Assembly: GCF_030380815.1 (NCBI RefSeq)
Contig: NZ_JAUDUY010000003.1
Coordinates: forward strand, 248,001-312,000
DNA: 64,000 bases
Origin: Robiginitalea aurantiaca
GTDB taxonomy: Bacteria > Bacteroidota > Bacteroidia > Flavobacteriales > Flavobacteriaceae
Direction of reading: 5' to 3'
Shown: piece after piece, positions 53,717 through 62,666 of the stretch
Layout of the letters: every line of letters begins with the position of its first letter
Position numbering within the stretch: position 1 is the first letter of the stretch
The notes under the pieces: generated by a model
Database searches by the model: none
What the model was told of the DNA's origin: nothing
The model's input: the letters and a program-made list of their open reading frames with translations, nothing else
Position numbers and translations under genes: made by a program

Positions 53717-55126
53717 ATGCGAATCAGACTCGTCTTAATACTCGTTTTCTGTTTCTCTTCCCTGCTTAATGCACAGGAAGCAGATAGCCTTGTCCTCGGG
53801 TTTCGTGAGTACCTGGCCTATGTGAAACAGTTTCATCCGGTAGCCCGGCAGGCACAGATCGTGCTCGGGGCTGCAGAGGCGAACCTGTTGCAATCCCGCG
53901 GCGGCTTCGATCCCAAGCTGGAGGTGGATTACGACCGCAAGCAATTTAAGGGGTCGGAGTACTATGACCGCCTGAATGCGACTTTCAAAATCCCTACATG
54001 GTTTGGGGTTGAGCTAAAAGGGCAATTTGAGCAGAATGAAGGCGATTTCCTGAATCCGGATGAATTCGTTCCTGATGGCGGCCTATTCAGCGCTGGAGTC
54101 TCTGTGAACGTACTCAATGGCCTTTGGATCAACGAGCGTATGGCGACCCTCAGGAAAGCAAAATACTTTGAGCAACAGAGCGAGGCCGACCGCGACCTAT
54201 TCGTAAATCAGATTCTATTCGATGCTTCATCAGCCTACTTTAAGTGGTTACAGGCCTACAAAGACCTGCTGGTTTTTGAACAATTTCTCGACAACGCCCG
54301 TCTGCGTTTTAAGGGTATCAGGGAAAGTGCCCTGGCCGGAGAAATCGCATATATAGATACCGTGGAAGCGGGAATTGCCGTGCAAAGCCGTAACCTGGGA
54401 TTGGAACAAGCCCGGGTGCGCTATCGCAACACCGCCCTGGAACTCTCCAATTTTCTATGGCTGGATGACAACATCCCCATCGAGGTTCAGGATGGCGTTA
54501 TTCCCGAGGCAACACCGGGAGAACAGGTGGACGATGCACTTGAAATCGACGGGATTCCTTTAGATAGTTTTGCGCTCGAGACCCATCCGAAACTCCGTTC
54601 CCTCGATTATAAAATCCAGGGACTGGAAGTTGACCGGCGCCTTAAGGTCAATCAGTTGTTTCCCCAAATTCAGCTGGAGTATAACTTCCTGACGGAAACC
54701 CCGGACCAGATCAACACGTATGTGACCCAGGATTATAAGGGAGGGGTAACCTTTAGCATGCCACTCTTTTTGCGGAAAGAGCGGGGAGCCCTGAAACTCG
54801 CGCGTTTTAAACTCAGGGATGCGGAGTTTGAGCGAGATAACGCCTGGGTGAGTATTCGCAACAAAGTATTCGCGCTCTACAATGAACTCGATTCCTTTGA
54901 AAGGCAGAATGTCTTAATCGATGGGATCGTCGTAGACTATAGCCGGCTTCTACAGGCGGAAGAGCGCAAGTTTAGCTTTGGGGAAAGCTCCCTTTTTCTG
55001 ATCAACTCCCGTGAGCGATCCCTTATCGATGCACGTCTTAAGGCAAACGAGGTACAAAACAAATACCTGATGGCCAAGGCCAAGTTATTCCAGGCCCTCG
55101 CCATTAACCCCGAACTCAATCCCTGA
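53717..55126 (+). CDS. TolC-family outer-membrane channel protein
   Basis: A 469-aa protein with a signal peptide (residues 1-20, ending LLNAQ) and the two-repeat outer-membrane efflux protein layout. Helical repeats are visible in YLAYVKQFHPVARQAQIVLGAAEANLLQSRGGFDP (in outline) and the later FELDSFERQNV-like segment near residue 390, plus barrel strands between. It should form the trimeric outer-membrane tunnel of the efflux complex with the ABC and HlyD products. The ATG at 53717 lies one base after the HlyD stop; the frame continues upstream to 53657. Confidence 0.9.
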   Translation: MRIRLVLILVFCFSSLLNAQEADSLVLGFREYLAYVKQFHPVARQAQIVLGAAEANLLQSRGGFDPKLEVDYDRKQFKGSEYYDRLNATFKIPTWFGVELKGQFEQNEGDFLNPDEFVPDGGLFSAGVSVNVLNGLWINERMATLRKAKYFEQQSEADRDLFVNQILFDASSAYFKWLQAYKDLLVFEQFLDNARLRFKGIRESALAGEIAYIDTVEAGIAVQSRNLGLEQARVRYRNTALELSNFLWLDDNIPIEVQDGVIPEATPGEQVDDALEIDGIPLDSFALETHPKLRSLDYKIQGLEVDRRLKVNQLFPQIQLEYNFLTETPDQINTYVTQDYKGGVTFSMPLFLRKERGALKLARFKLRDAEFERDNAWVSIRNKVFALYNELDSFERQNVLIDGIVVDYSRLLQAEERKFSFGESSLFLINSRERSLIDARLKANEVQNKYLMAKAKLFQALAINPELNP

Positions 55127-55196
55127 GCTATGCTGCCGCTGTAAGGATTCCCCCGCCATTCCTACCAAGTAAAGGCTAATTCACTCAACAAGACAG

Positions 55197-55829
55197 ATGC
55201 AGGATATAAAACCAATGCGAACAGAGACCAAGAAACTCATATCCCGGGCGCTTGAAAATTCAATGGGTTACAGGGAGTACGCCGACCTGGTTGCCGCCAT
55301 GGCAAGTGAGAAAAAGACTTCCGGGGATATTCAAACGCAAGAAATGGTGCACTACACCATGTTAAACCATCAACGGATGCGTCGCTGGGAACGAAGAATA
55401 AGACTGGATGAGCAGGAAAAGAACCTGCTCGAAACATTGAGAACCCCATATGTATGGTTGGTCCTGACCGAGTCCTGGTGTGGGGATGCCGCCCCGGTAC
55501 TCCCAGTTTTGCAAGCCATGGCTGCGGCAACTCCCTTTCTTGATCTGAGAATTGTTTTCAGGGATCAGAATCCCGAACTGATGGATCGTTTTCTGACAGA
55601 TAACGCCCGTTCTATTCCCAAACTCCTGGTCGTGCGACCCGAAGAAGATTTCCGCGTTGCAGCCACCTGGGGACCCCGTCCCCAAGAAGCCCGCAGAATG
55701 GTAAATGAATACAAGGCACTGCACGGTAAATTAGATGCTGAATTCAGGGAAACCCTTCAGAAATGGTATAATAAGGACAAGGGGTTAGCTATTAAATCAG
55801 AATTGAAAGCCCTACTTACTCTGGAATAA
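55197..55829 (+). CDS. Thioredoxin-family protein with a single active-site cysteine
   Basis: A 210-aa protein. Residues about 85-175 have a thioredoxin-like fold with the sequence TESWCGDAAPVLPVL, so the CxxC motif is reduced to WCGD: the resolving Cys is missing, ruling out normal disulfide exchange. It also has RSIPKLLVV, with the cis-Pro. The first 80 residues are a helical extension. Similar one-Cys proteins occur in Bacteroidota; function unknown. It lies 70 bp after the TolC-like gene and converges on the TonB-like gene, overlapping by 18 bp. Confidence 0.82.
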   Translation: MQDIKPMRTETKKLISRALENSMGYREYADLVAAMASEKKTSGDIQTQEMVHYTMLNHQRMRRWERRIRLDEQEKNLLETLRTPYVWLVLTESWCGDAAPVLPVLQAMAAATPFLDLRIVFRDQNPELMDRFLTDNARSIPKLLVVRPEEDFRVAATWGPRPQEARRMVNEYKALHGKLDAEFRETLQKWYNKDKGLAIKSELKALLTLE

Positions 55830-56528
55830 ATAGGTAATCGTTCCCTTTTGAGAAATTTTTTCGGAGCTGCTGAACCTGGCCTTCAGGGCATAGGAAATCG
55901 CATTCTCTACAAGGCAGCCATTGGAAGTTGTGGAGCTTTTGTCATTAAAGGAAGCATCCTTTACAAATCCGAGGTTATCCACTTCGATATTGATCACGAC
56001 TTTACCGCCTTCAATACAGGTGTAAATAGGAGGGGGGAGTTCGTAGTGGTTCCTCCCGATGAGGGAATAGCTGATAGAGGTTCTTTTTTCTGAGAGGAAA
56101 CTTGTATACTCCTTTTTCTCGGCTTCCTTTTCGCCAAGAAGCTCTCTTTTGGCTTCCCTTTGACGTGCCAGCTCTTCCAGTGAACTGGAAAAATCCTCCT
56201 GATTTGTATTCTCAGCAGGGTCTGTGCCCTCCTCCGCTGCCCGTTCTGCCATAATTTCTTCCAGGGTTTTCAGAGGTTCTGGTGCGCCATACCTGGGTTT
56301 GGCGGTTTCGTTGAGGGCCATATGGGTTTTTACCGGATCTGACTCTTCCTTTTCCCGGGCTTCCATTTCTTCCAGCACGGTCTCCAGATCCTCATCCGCC
56401 AGAGTCATTTCAATGACGTATTCCTCTTCTATCTGAGTGCCGAGATGAATATTGAACAGGGTCAATACTACGATACTCAAAGAGAAGAACGTAATCAGAA
56501 ATGCAAGTTGACTGCGTGTCAAATCCAT
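55812..56528 (-). CDS. TonB-like C-terminal domain protein
   Basis: A 238-aa protein with an N-terminal transmembrane helix (about residues 9-29), an extended charged region rich in Glu, Lys and Arg (residues 40-155), and a C-terminal domain like TonB (YTCIEGGKVVINIEVDNLGFVKDASF, then CLVENAISYALKARF). The layout fits an inner-membrane energy transducer that reaches across the periplasm. It is not paired with ExbB/ExbD here, and its Pro content in the linker is low compared with classical TonB. It may serve one of the receptors or be a TonB-like mechanical protein. Confidence 0.75.
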   Translation of the reverse strand: MDLTRSQLAFLITFFSLSIVVLTLFNIHLGTQIEEEYVIEMTLADEDLETVLEEMEAREKEESDPVKTHMALNETAKPRYGAPEPLKTLEEIMAERAAEEGTDPAENTNQEDFSSSLEELARQREAKRELLGEKEAEKKEYTSFLSEKRTSISYSLIGRNHYELPPPIYTCIEGGKVVINIEVDNLGFVKDASFNDKSSTTSNGCLVENAISYALKARFSSSEKISQKGTITYLFQSK

Positions 56529-56593
56529 AAGACTATAACCCTTTTTAGCCTGAATTATTTTGTTTTTAAGGCCTGACTCGCCGATTTTGCCAA

Positions 56594-57304
56594 TCAGACT
56601 TTAAAGCCCGCTTCTTCAAATAACCTGCGGAATTCATCAGGACTTATTGCATTATCTACGTTGTAGGAACCTATTTTGGTTCTTTTAAGGGAGGATAGAT
56701 AGGCCCCCGAATCAACAGCCTTCCCAAAATCATAGGCCAATGACCTTATATACGTGCCCTTGCTGCAGGTAATTGTAAAATCTACCTCTGGCAGTGCAAT
56801 TCTAGTGAGCTCAAAGTTGTTGATTACTACCTGTCGCACCGGAATATCGACCTCTTTCCCTTCCCTGGCGTATTCATAAAGGCGTTTGCCGTCTTTTTTA
56901 ACGGCTGAGAAAACAGGTGGTTTTTGCGTGATTTCACCCAGGAACAATTGCGTTTTCTCCCTCAAAAATGCTTCTGATAAATGGGCAGTCGGATAGGTCC
57001 TGTCAACCGGGGTTTCCATATCGTAGGAAGGTGTGGTGGCGCCCAGATGGAAGGTGCCTGTATATACCTTAGTCATACCCTGTAAGGATGCAATCTTTTT
57101 TGTGCTCCTTCCGGTGCAAACCAGGAGTAACCCTGTTGCCAAAGGGTCCAATGTGCCCGCATGACCAACTTTTATTTTTTTCAGGGAGAATGCCTTACGC
57201 AGCGTCCATTTTACAGAATTGACAGCCTGAAATGAGGACCATTCATAAGGTTTGTCGATTAACAGGATTTGCCCTTCCAGGAAGGCTTCTTTGGTGAGTA
57301 TCAA
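56594..57304 (-). CDS. truB: tRNA pseudouridine(55) synthase
   Basis: TruB makes pseudouridine at position 55 in the T-loop of tRNAs. The 236-aa protein has the catalytic motif VGHAGTLDPLATGLLLV, with Asp as nucleophile, preceded by DKPYEWSSFQAVNSVKW, and the later KKDGKRLYEYAREG and CSKGTYIRSLAYDFG. It is the short form without a PUA domain. The start is a TTG at 57304, since the upstream gene's stop and lack of an ATG leave no better site. It follows uppP by 22 bp. Confidence 0.94.
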   Translation of the reverse strand: MILTKEAFLEGQILLIDKPYEWSSFQAVNSVKWTLRKAFSLKKIKVGHAGTLDPLATGLLLVCTGRSTKKIASLQGMTKVYTGTFHLGATTPSYDMETPVDRTYPTAHLSEAFLREKTQLFLGEITQKPPVFSAVKKDGKRLYEYAREGKEVDIPVRQVVINNFELTRIALPEVDFTITCSKGTYIRSLAYDFGKAVDSGAYLSSLKRTKIGSYNVDNAISPDEFRRLFEEAGFKV

Positions 57305-57326
57305 AAAGAGTTGCTATTTATTTCGC

Positions 57327-58121
57327 TTATAGCCAAAGCGTTGCAGCAATAGCTATACAGCCGACGATGAGACAATATACGGCAAAAAAGGTAAGTCTGC
57401 TGTTGCGCACAAGGCGGATCATCCATGTACAGGCCAGAAGGCCGGCCAGGAAAGCAGCCGCGAATCCAGCCGACAGGACCCCAAAATTATCAGCCTGGAA
57501 ATTGAGATCCCCACTGAGGATATCTTTTGCGATCTTACCCAAAATCAGCGGAACAACCATAAGGAAGGAAAATCGAGCCGCCTTTTGTTTGTCAACGCCA
57601 AGGAGTACAGAAGTAGCTATAGTTGCTCCACTGCGCGAAATACCGGGTAGCATGGCCACGGCCTGGGCGATACCGATGACCAGGGAGTTGCCGTAAGACA
57701 CATTTTTGTGGGTGGTCTTGGCCCGATCAGCTAAAAAGAGCAAGAGGGCCGTAATCAATAACATGCTACCCACCAGCAGAATATTGCCGCTGAAGAGTAT
57801 TTCCAGCTCGTCTTCAAAAAACATTCCAACCAGGGCTGCCGGAACCATGGAGATGATAATTTTAAGTGAGAACCTGGAGGCCTCGTTATCTTTAAATGCG
57901 AAAAGCCCCTGAATAATTTCCCAAACATCTTTCCGGTAGACTACAATAGTGCTTAAGGCCGTCGCAAAGTGAAGTACTACGGTAAAAAGGAGGCTTTCTT
58001 CAGGGATGGACGTATCTCCCAGCAACACTTTGCCCAACTCCAGGTGGCCGCTGGAAGAAACGGGAAGGAATTCCGTGAGTCCCTGGATAATTCCCAGGAT
58101 AATGGCGTCTATCAGATCCAA
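57327..58121 (-). CDS. uppP: Undecaprenyl-diphosphatase
   Basis: UppP (BacA) recycles undecaprenyl pyrophosphate to the carrier lipid needed for peptidoglycan synthesis. The 264-aa membrane protein has the two family motifs: GIIQGLTEFLPVSSSGHL at the start, with the catalytic Glu and Ser-rich loop, and LPGISRSGATIATSVLLG near residue 155. About eight hydrophobic helices are visible. The start is a TTG immediately after the stop of the DUF3098 gene. It belongs to the string ftsX-DUF3098-uppP-truB. Confidence 0.95.
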   Translation of the reverse strand: MDLIDAIILGIIQGLTEFLPVSSSGHLELGKVLLGDTSIPEESLLFTVVLHFATALSTIVVYRKDVWEIIQGLFAFKDNEASRFSLKIIISMVPAALVGMFFEDELEILFSGNILLVGSMLLITALLLFLADRAKTTHKNVSYGNSLVIGIAQAVAMLPGISRSGATIATSVLLGVDKQKAARFSFLMVVPLILGKIAKDILSGDLNFQADNFGVLSAGFAAAFLAGLLACTWMIRLVRNSRLTFFAVYCLIVGCIAIAATLWL

Positions 58122-58394
58122 TTAGCGGGATTTCTTCTTGTTGGGATTGGCGAGAATTGCAAATACCTGGATTCCCAGCCCGATAAGCACCAAAGTTGGC
58201 GCAAGGCGGATGCGTCTGAAATTGAAGATGGCCTCGCTGAAGACCTCCGGATCCTCACTGCCGCCACCAGCCATCAGGATGTACCCCAGGGCGATAAAGA
58301 CAAGTCCTATGAACATCAACAGGTAGTTCCTGCGCTGAAAAATGAATTCCTGTGACTTTTTTTGGGGGGGTACCCGGTTCTTTTTCTTGCTCAT
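58122..58394 (-). CDS. DUF3098 family small membrane protein
   Basis: A 90-aa protein with two transmembrane helices (about residues 27-47 and 62-82) and basic ends (KKKNRVPPQKK at the start, NPNKKKSR at the end). DUF3098 proteins sit between ftsX and uppP in flavobacteria; their role is unknown, and the setting suggests a cell-envelope function. The stop codon is directly followed by the uppP start. Confidence 0.85.
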   Translation of the reverse strand: MSKKKNRVPPQKKSQEFIFQRRNYLLMFIGLVFIALGYILMAGGGSEDPEVFSEAIFNFRRIRLAPTLVLIGLGIQVFAILANPNKKKSR

Positions 58395-58403
58395 ACTGCA
58401 AAT

Positions 58404-59282
58404 TTAGTAATATAAATCGTCAGTTCGAAGGTTCAGAAATCGCTGTGTGGCAAAATAGGTGCTGGCCAGCGAAATTAGGATTCCGGCCAGGAAAACCCCT
58501 GCAAAGACCAGGCCGAGCTGTAAAGTGTCCTGTAGAAGTCCGAGTTGGGGAAAGTTCTGATTCAAATATAGCAGCAAGCCGGCAATTCCTATGAGTGCGA
58601 GGACTGCCCCGATCATCCCGAGTTTGATATTGGTCCAGATAAAAGGTTTTCGAATGAATGATTTTGTTGCTCCCACCATCTGCATGGTCTTAATGATAAA
58701 GCGCTTGGAATAGATCGAAAGGCGAATGGAACTATTTATAAGCAATACGGCAATCAGGGTAAAAAGCGCGGAAGCAATCAGGATTATCAGGCCAATCCGT
58801 TTGACATTTTTGGTTAACAGATCGAGGGTGGGCTTGTCATAACTAACTTCCTCTACAAAAGTTTCACCTGCTATGGCCTGGGCGATAGAATCTACCTGTA
58901 TCGTACTCACGAAATCTGCCTTCAAATTAACATCGATGGAGTTTTTCAGGGGATTATATCCAAGGAATTCCAAAAAATCCTCTCCGATATCAGCACTGTG
59001 CTGTTCCGCGGCTTCATCTTTTGAGACGAAAACGGCAGATTTTGTATAATCCGCCATAACAAGGCTTTTCTGCAGCTGGCTTATTTCCACCTCTTTTGCC
59101 GTATCCTTGAGGAAAACGGATAGGGTGATCTCTTCCTTGAAGTGGTCAGCCAGTTTTTTGGTGTTAAGTAACAGGAGTCCCAGAACACCCAATAAAAAAA
59201 GGACCAAAGCAATGCTCAGGATAACCGAAAAGTAGGATGAGATGAGTTTGCGCCTTTGGTAGCGTTCAAATGATTTGCTCAT
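58404..59282 (-). CDS. ftsX: Cell division protein FtsX
   Basis: FtsX is the membrane subunit of the FtsEX ABC complex that activates septal peptidoglycan hydrolases. The 292-aa protein starts MSKSFERYQRRKLISSYFSV, has one N-terminal helix, an approximately 120-residue periplasmic loop (KEEITLSVFLKDTAKEVEI, VSKDEAAEQHS), and then three more helices ending with the FtsX signature around residue 170 onward. I use the ATG at 59282; the frame continues upstream to 59360. ftsE is not adjacent. A TATTTTTA box lies about 20 nt upstream on this strand. Confidence 0.9.
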   Translation of the reverse strand: MSKSFERYQRRKLISSYFSVILSIALVLFLLGVLGLLLLNTKKLADHFKEEITLSVFLKDTAKEVEISQLQKSLVMADYTKSAVFVSKDEAAEQHSADIGEDFLEFLGYNPLKNSIDVNLKADFVSTIQVDSIAQAIAGETFVEEVSYDKPTLDLLTKNVKRIGLIILIASALFTLIAVLLINSSIRLSIYSKRFIIKTMQMVGATKSFIRKPFIWTNIKLGMIGAVLALIGIAGLLLYLNQNFPQLGLLQDTLQLGLVFAGVFLAGILISLASTYFATQRFLNLRTDDLYY

Positions 59283-59329
59283 AGCGGTACTAAGGATATG
59301 TAAAAATAGGAAAGTAAATGGATTCCACT

Positions 59330-59337
59330 TATTTTTG
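59330..59337 (+). promoter_or_regulatory. Promoter -7 element of leuS
   Basis: TATTTTTG matches TAnnTTTG and lies 48 nt before the leuS ATG, in the short region divergent from ftsX. No obvious -33 TTG is present. Confidence 0.55.
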
Positions 59338-59385
59338 ACCGGAATTAACCTTTGGGGCACCCAACCTCACTTTTTCACCCGGAAA

Positions 59386-62223
59386 ATGCAGTACGATTTC
59401 AGGAAAATAGAAGCCAAATGGCAACAATTTTGGTCAGCGCATAAGACTTTTAGGGCTGAATTCCCATCGGAGAAACCAAAATACTATGTCCTGGACATGT
59501 TTCCCTATCCTTCAGGGGCAGGACTTCACGTAGGACACCCACTGGGTTACATTGCGAGTGATATTTATGCCCGATTTAAAAGGCATCAGGGCTTTAACGT
59601 CCTGCATCCAATGGGATATGATTCTTTCGGGCTTCCCGCGGAGCAGTATGCGATTCAGACTGGCCAGCATCCGGCCATCACTACGGAGACCAATATAAAA
59701 CGGTATCGGGAACAACTGGATCAACTTGGGTTCTCCTACGACTGGGACAGAGAGGTCCGTACTTCTGATCCTTCCTATTACCGTTGGACCCAATGGATTT
59801 TCATGCAGTTGTTTAATTCCTGGTACAACATTGCTGCAGACAGGGCTGAAAGCATTGAGACCTTGATTTCTGAATTCGAGACTGAAGGGAATCTTCGGGT
59901 AGAAGCCGCATGCGATGAGGATTGCTGGACTTTTTCAGCCTCCGAATGGAACGCCTATTCAAAAGCACAACAACAAGAGATCTTACTTAAGTACAGGCTA
60001 ACCTACCTTGCAGATACCGAGGTGAATTGGTGTCCGGAATTAGGGACGGTTCTGGCCAATGATGAAATTGTGAATGGCGTTTCTGAGAGGGGGGGATACC
60101 CGGTAATCCGTAAAAAAATGACGCAGTGGAGTATGCGGATTACCGCATATGCCCAGCGGCTGCTGGACGGTCTGGAAACCGTGGACTGGCCTAAACCTCT
60201 GAAAGATTCCCAGCAAAACTGGATTGGACGTTCGGTGGGAGCGGCCGTGATTTTTCACACACAACCTAACCGGGATCAGGAGGAGTCTTTTCCGATAGAA
60301 GTGTTCACGACCCGGCCAGATACTATTTTCGGGGTGAGTTTTATGACGCTTGCTCCGGAACATGAACTGGTTTTAAAGCTAACTACCTCTGAGCACCTGG
60401 AAGCGGTTAAAGCCTATATTGAAGCTACCTCCAGACGCTCGGAACGGGAGCGAATGGCAGACGTTAAATCCATTTCCGGGGTTTTTACCGGGGCCTATGC
60501 TGTTCATCCTTTTTCAGGAGAATCCATTCCCATATGGATCGGGGATTATGTTCTTGCCGGTTATGGAACGGGTGCGGTCATGTCCGTGCCATGCGGGGAT
60601 CAGCGAGACTTTGATTTTGCCCGTAATTTTGATATTCCGATACCAAATATTTTTAAGGGGGTCTCCATTGAAGAGTCTGCTTTTGAAGAAAAGGATGGCG
60701 TAATTATCGAGAATTCCGGTTTTATCAGCGGATTGACTTACAGGGAGGCGAGCCAAAAGGTGATTGAAGCGCTGGAGAAAAAAGGTGCCGGGGCCGGTAA
60801 AGTAAATTACCGCCTTCGGGATGCGGTTTTCAGCAGGCAGCGCTATTGGGGCGAACCTTTTCCGGTTTATTATGACGCTGAGGGCTTACCACGGCTTATT
60901 CCCGAGCGTTGTCTTCCTCTGAATCTTCCGGAGGTGGAAAAGTACTTGCCCACTGAAACAGGGGAACCACCCTTAGGAAATGCCACACACTGGGCATGGG
61001 ATGTTGAAAAGGAAGAGGTTGTTGCAAATGAAAAAATAGATCGTAAAACGGTTTTCCCCCTGGAGCTGAATACCATGCCTGGATGGGCGGGGAGCTCTCA
61101 GTATTTCAATCGTTATATGGATCCGAAGAATCCGGATGCCCTGGTCTCCGATAAAGCGATCGAATACTGGCAGGATGTAGATCTCTATATTGGAGGAAGT
61201 GAACACGCAACCGGGCATTTGCTGTATTCCCGATTCTGGCAAAAGTTCATGTATGACAGGGGATGGATTCCACGTGATGAGTATGCTCGTAAACTCATTA
61301 ATCAGGGAATGATCCTTGGAACCAGCGCAATCGTATACCGGAAAAGCGGGACGCAGCAATACCTTAGCAAAGGTCTTGTGGGTGCGACTCCTGTGGAAGA
61401 AATACGCGTGGACGTCAACCTGGTCAATGCTTCAGATGAGCTGGACCTGGAGAAATTACGGGAATGGCAGCCTCAGTTTAAGGAGGCGGAATTTCACTTG
61501 GAAAACGGAGTGTATATCGTTGGCCGGGAGGCGGAAAAAATGTCCAAGCGATGGTTCAATGTCGTTAATCCGGATCAGATTTGTGAGGAGTACGGGGCGG
61601 ATTCCCTTCGTCTTTACGAGATGTTCCTGGGGCCTCTTGAACAATCCAAACCCTGGAATACAGCAGGACTCAGCGGTGTTCATGGATTTTTGAAAAAACT
61701 GTGGAAGCTATACCATCAGGGGGCAGATCGCAGTTTTGAAGTTCTGGATAACCCGGCATCGGCCCAAAACCTGAAAACCCTCCATAAGACGATTAAAAAG
61801 GTTACCGAGGATATTGAAGGCTTTTCCTTTAACACCTCCGTTTCCACCTTTATGATCTGTGTAAATGAACTGACTGCCGGAGGATGCAGGGAACGTGATA
61901 TACTTGAGCCTTTGGCTGTACTGGTGGCGCCATATGCTCCTCACATCGCGGAAGAACTATGGGAGAAGCTTGGCCATAAGCAAAGTGTGGCCAGGGTTCC
62001 TTACCCGGTTTACGAGGCCCGCTACCTGATAGAAAGCACCAAGGAGTACCCTGTTTCCTTTAATGGTAAAATGCGCTTTAAAATTGCACTTTCCCTCGAT
62101 CTGGATCGGGAGCAAATAGAAGCTGCCGTAATGGATGATGAACAAACACATCACTACCTCGAAGGACGGGAGCCGCGCAAGGTTATTGTCGTGCCCGGTA
62201 AGATTGTCAATATCGTGGTGTAG
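59386..62223 (+). CDS. leuS: Leucyl-tRNA synthetase
   Basis: LeuRS charges tRNA-Leu with leucine. The 945-aa class I synthetase has the HIGH motif as HVGHPLGY (YPSGAGLHVGHPLG), the CP1 editing domain around residues 230-420 (TRPDTIFGVSFMTLAPEHEL), and the tRNA-binding C-terminal region. The catalytic KMSKS reads KMSKR (AEKMSKRWFNVVNPD); Ser to Arg is unusual but a similar sequence may occur in related flavobacteria. Residues about 140-200 form an insertion with acidic and Ser-rich runs, a lineage feature. I use the ATG at 59386 giving MQYDFRKIEAKWQ; the frame is open upstream to 59275. Confidence 0.95.
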   Translation: MQYDFRKIEAKWQQFWSAHKTFRAEFPSEKPKYYVLDMFPYPSGAGLHVGHPLGYIASDIYARFKRHQGFNVLHPMGYDSFGLPAEQYAIQTGQHPAITTETNIKRYREQLDQLGFSYDWDREVRTSDPSYYRWTQWIFMQLFNSWYNIAADRAESIETLISEFETEGNLRVEAACDEDCWTFSASEWNAYSKAQQQEILLKYRLTYLADTEVNWCPELGTVLANDEIVNGVSERGGYPVIRKKMTQWSMRITAYAQRLLDGLETVDWPKPLKDSQQNWIGRSVGAAVIFHTQPNRDQEESFPIEVFTTRPDTIFGVSFMTLAPEHELVLKLTTSEHLEAVKAYIEATSRRSERERMADVKSISGVFTGAYAVHPFSGESIPIWIGDYVLAGYGTGAVMSVPCGDQRDFDFARNFDIPIPNIFKGVSIEESAFEEKDGVIIENSGFISGLTYREASQKVIEALEKKGAGAGKVNYRLRDAVFSRQRYWGEPFPVYYDAEGLPRLIPERCLPLNLPEVEKYLPTETGEPPLGNATHWAWDVEKEEVVANEKIDRKTVFPLELNTMPGWAGSSQYFNRYMDPKNPDALVSDKAIEYWQDVDLYIGGSEHATGHLLYSRFWQKFMYDRGWIPRDEYARKLINQGMILGTSAIVYRKSGTQQYLSKGLVGATPVEEIRVDVNLVNASDELDLEKLREWQPQFKEAEFHLENGVYIVGREAEKMSKRWFNVVNPDQICEEYGADSLRLYEMFLGPLEQSKPWNTAGLSGVHGFLKKLWKLYHQGADRSFEVLDNPASAQNLKTLHKTIKKVTEDIEGFSFNTSVSTFMICVNELTAGGCRERDILEPLAVLVAPYAPHIAEELWEKLGHKQSVARVPYPVYEARYLIESTKEYPVSFNGKMRFKIALSLDLDREQIEAAVMDDEQTHHYLEGREPRKVIVVPGKIVNIVV

Positions 62224-62666
62224 TTCCCTGTGGTTGTTCTTTTCTGAAGGTGATGTGCTAAGCAGAATTCTTTTTACGCATACAGGGCCCACCCACCCCC
62301 AAGTCCAAACTAACCCCATACCCTGCAAGAGGAAATCATCTCGCGCTTATCTGGGATATCCAATCCCCGCGAGGCGACCCAGGTGACGGTTGCCGCGGTT
62401 GGGGTTCTGCCTTTATTGGAACCCTTGAACAGCTGTGCTGGAAAATCAACTTTCAGGGAATTGTTGAAAACTCCAACGTCTATTGGCTATGAAAACAGGG
62501 GGTGTTGTTTAAATAATAATATAAAAAGACATACTTACCCCCTAAAAAATAGGGGTATAGTACATTAAAAAACTATAATTGAACACTATTACCCTCTATT
62601 TTATCGAAAAAATATTCAAATTATCCTTTTTTTGACACATCTTTACCGAATATAAAATACTGCGAC
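62224..62666. other. Gene-poor spacer between leuS and ald
   Basis: No full gene is supported. One plus-strand frame (about 62316-62568) reads protein-like for its first 50 codons (EEIISRLSGISNPREATQV) but has no ATG and ends in a low-complexity tail; it may be a gene remnant. The last 150 bp are AT-rich and carry an inverted repeat that could regulate the alanine dehydrogenase gene. Confidence 0.5.
62536..62557. repeat. Inverted repeat upstream of ald
   Basis: TACCCC (62536-62541) and GGGGTA (62552-62557) are perfect inverted arms separated by 10 nt. It lies about 110 bp before the ald ATG and may be a protein-binding site for a regulator, though no regulator gene is adjacent. Confidence 0.4.

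Noticed and set aside
62383-62568. 61-aa plus-strand ORF before ald as a real gene
   Set aside because: GTG start without context, low-complexity C-terminus, in AT-shifted DNA; kept only as a possible remnant.
62631-62650. TTGACA-like sequence before ald as a sigma-70 promoter
   Set aside because: No matching -10 at proper distance, and this lineage uses a different promoter consensus.
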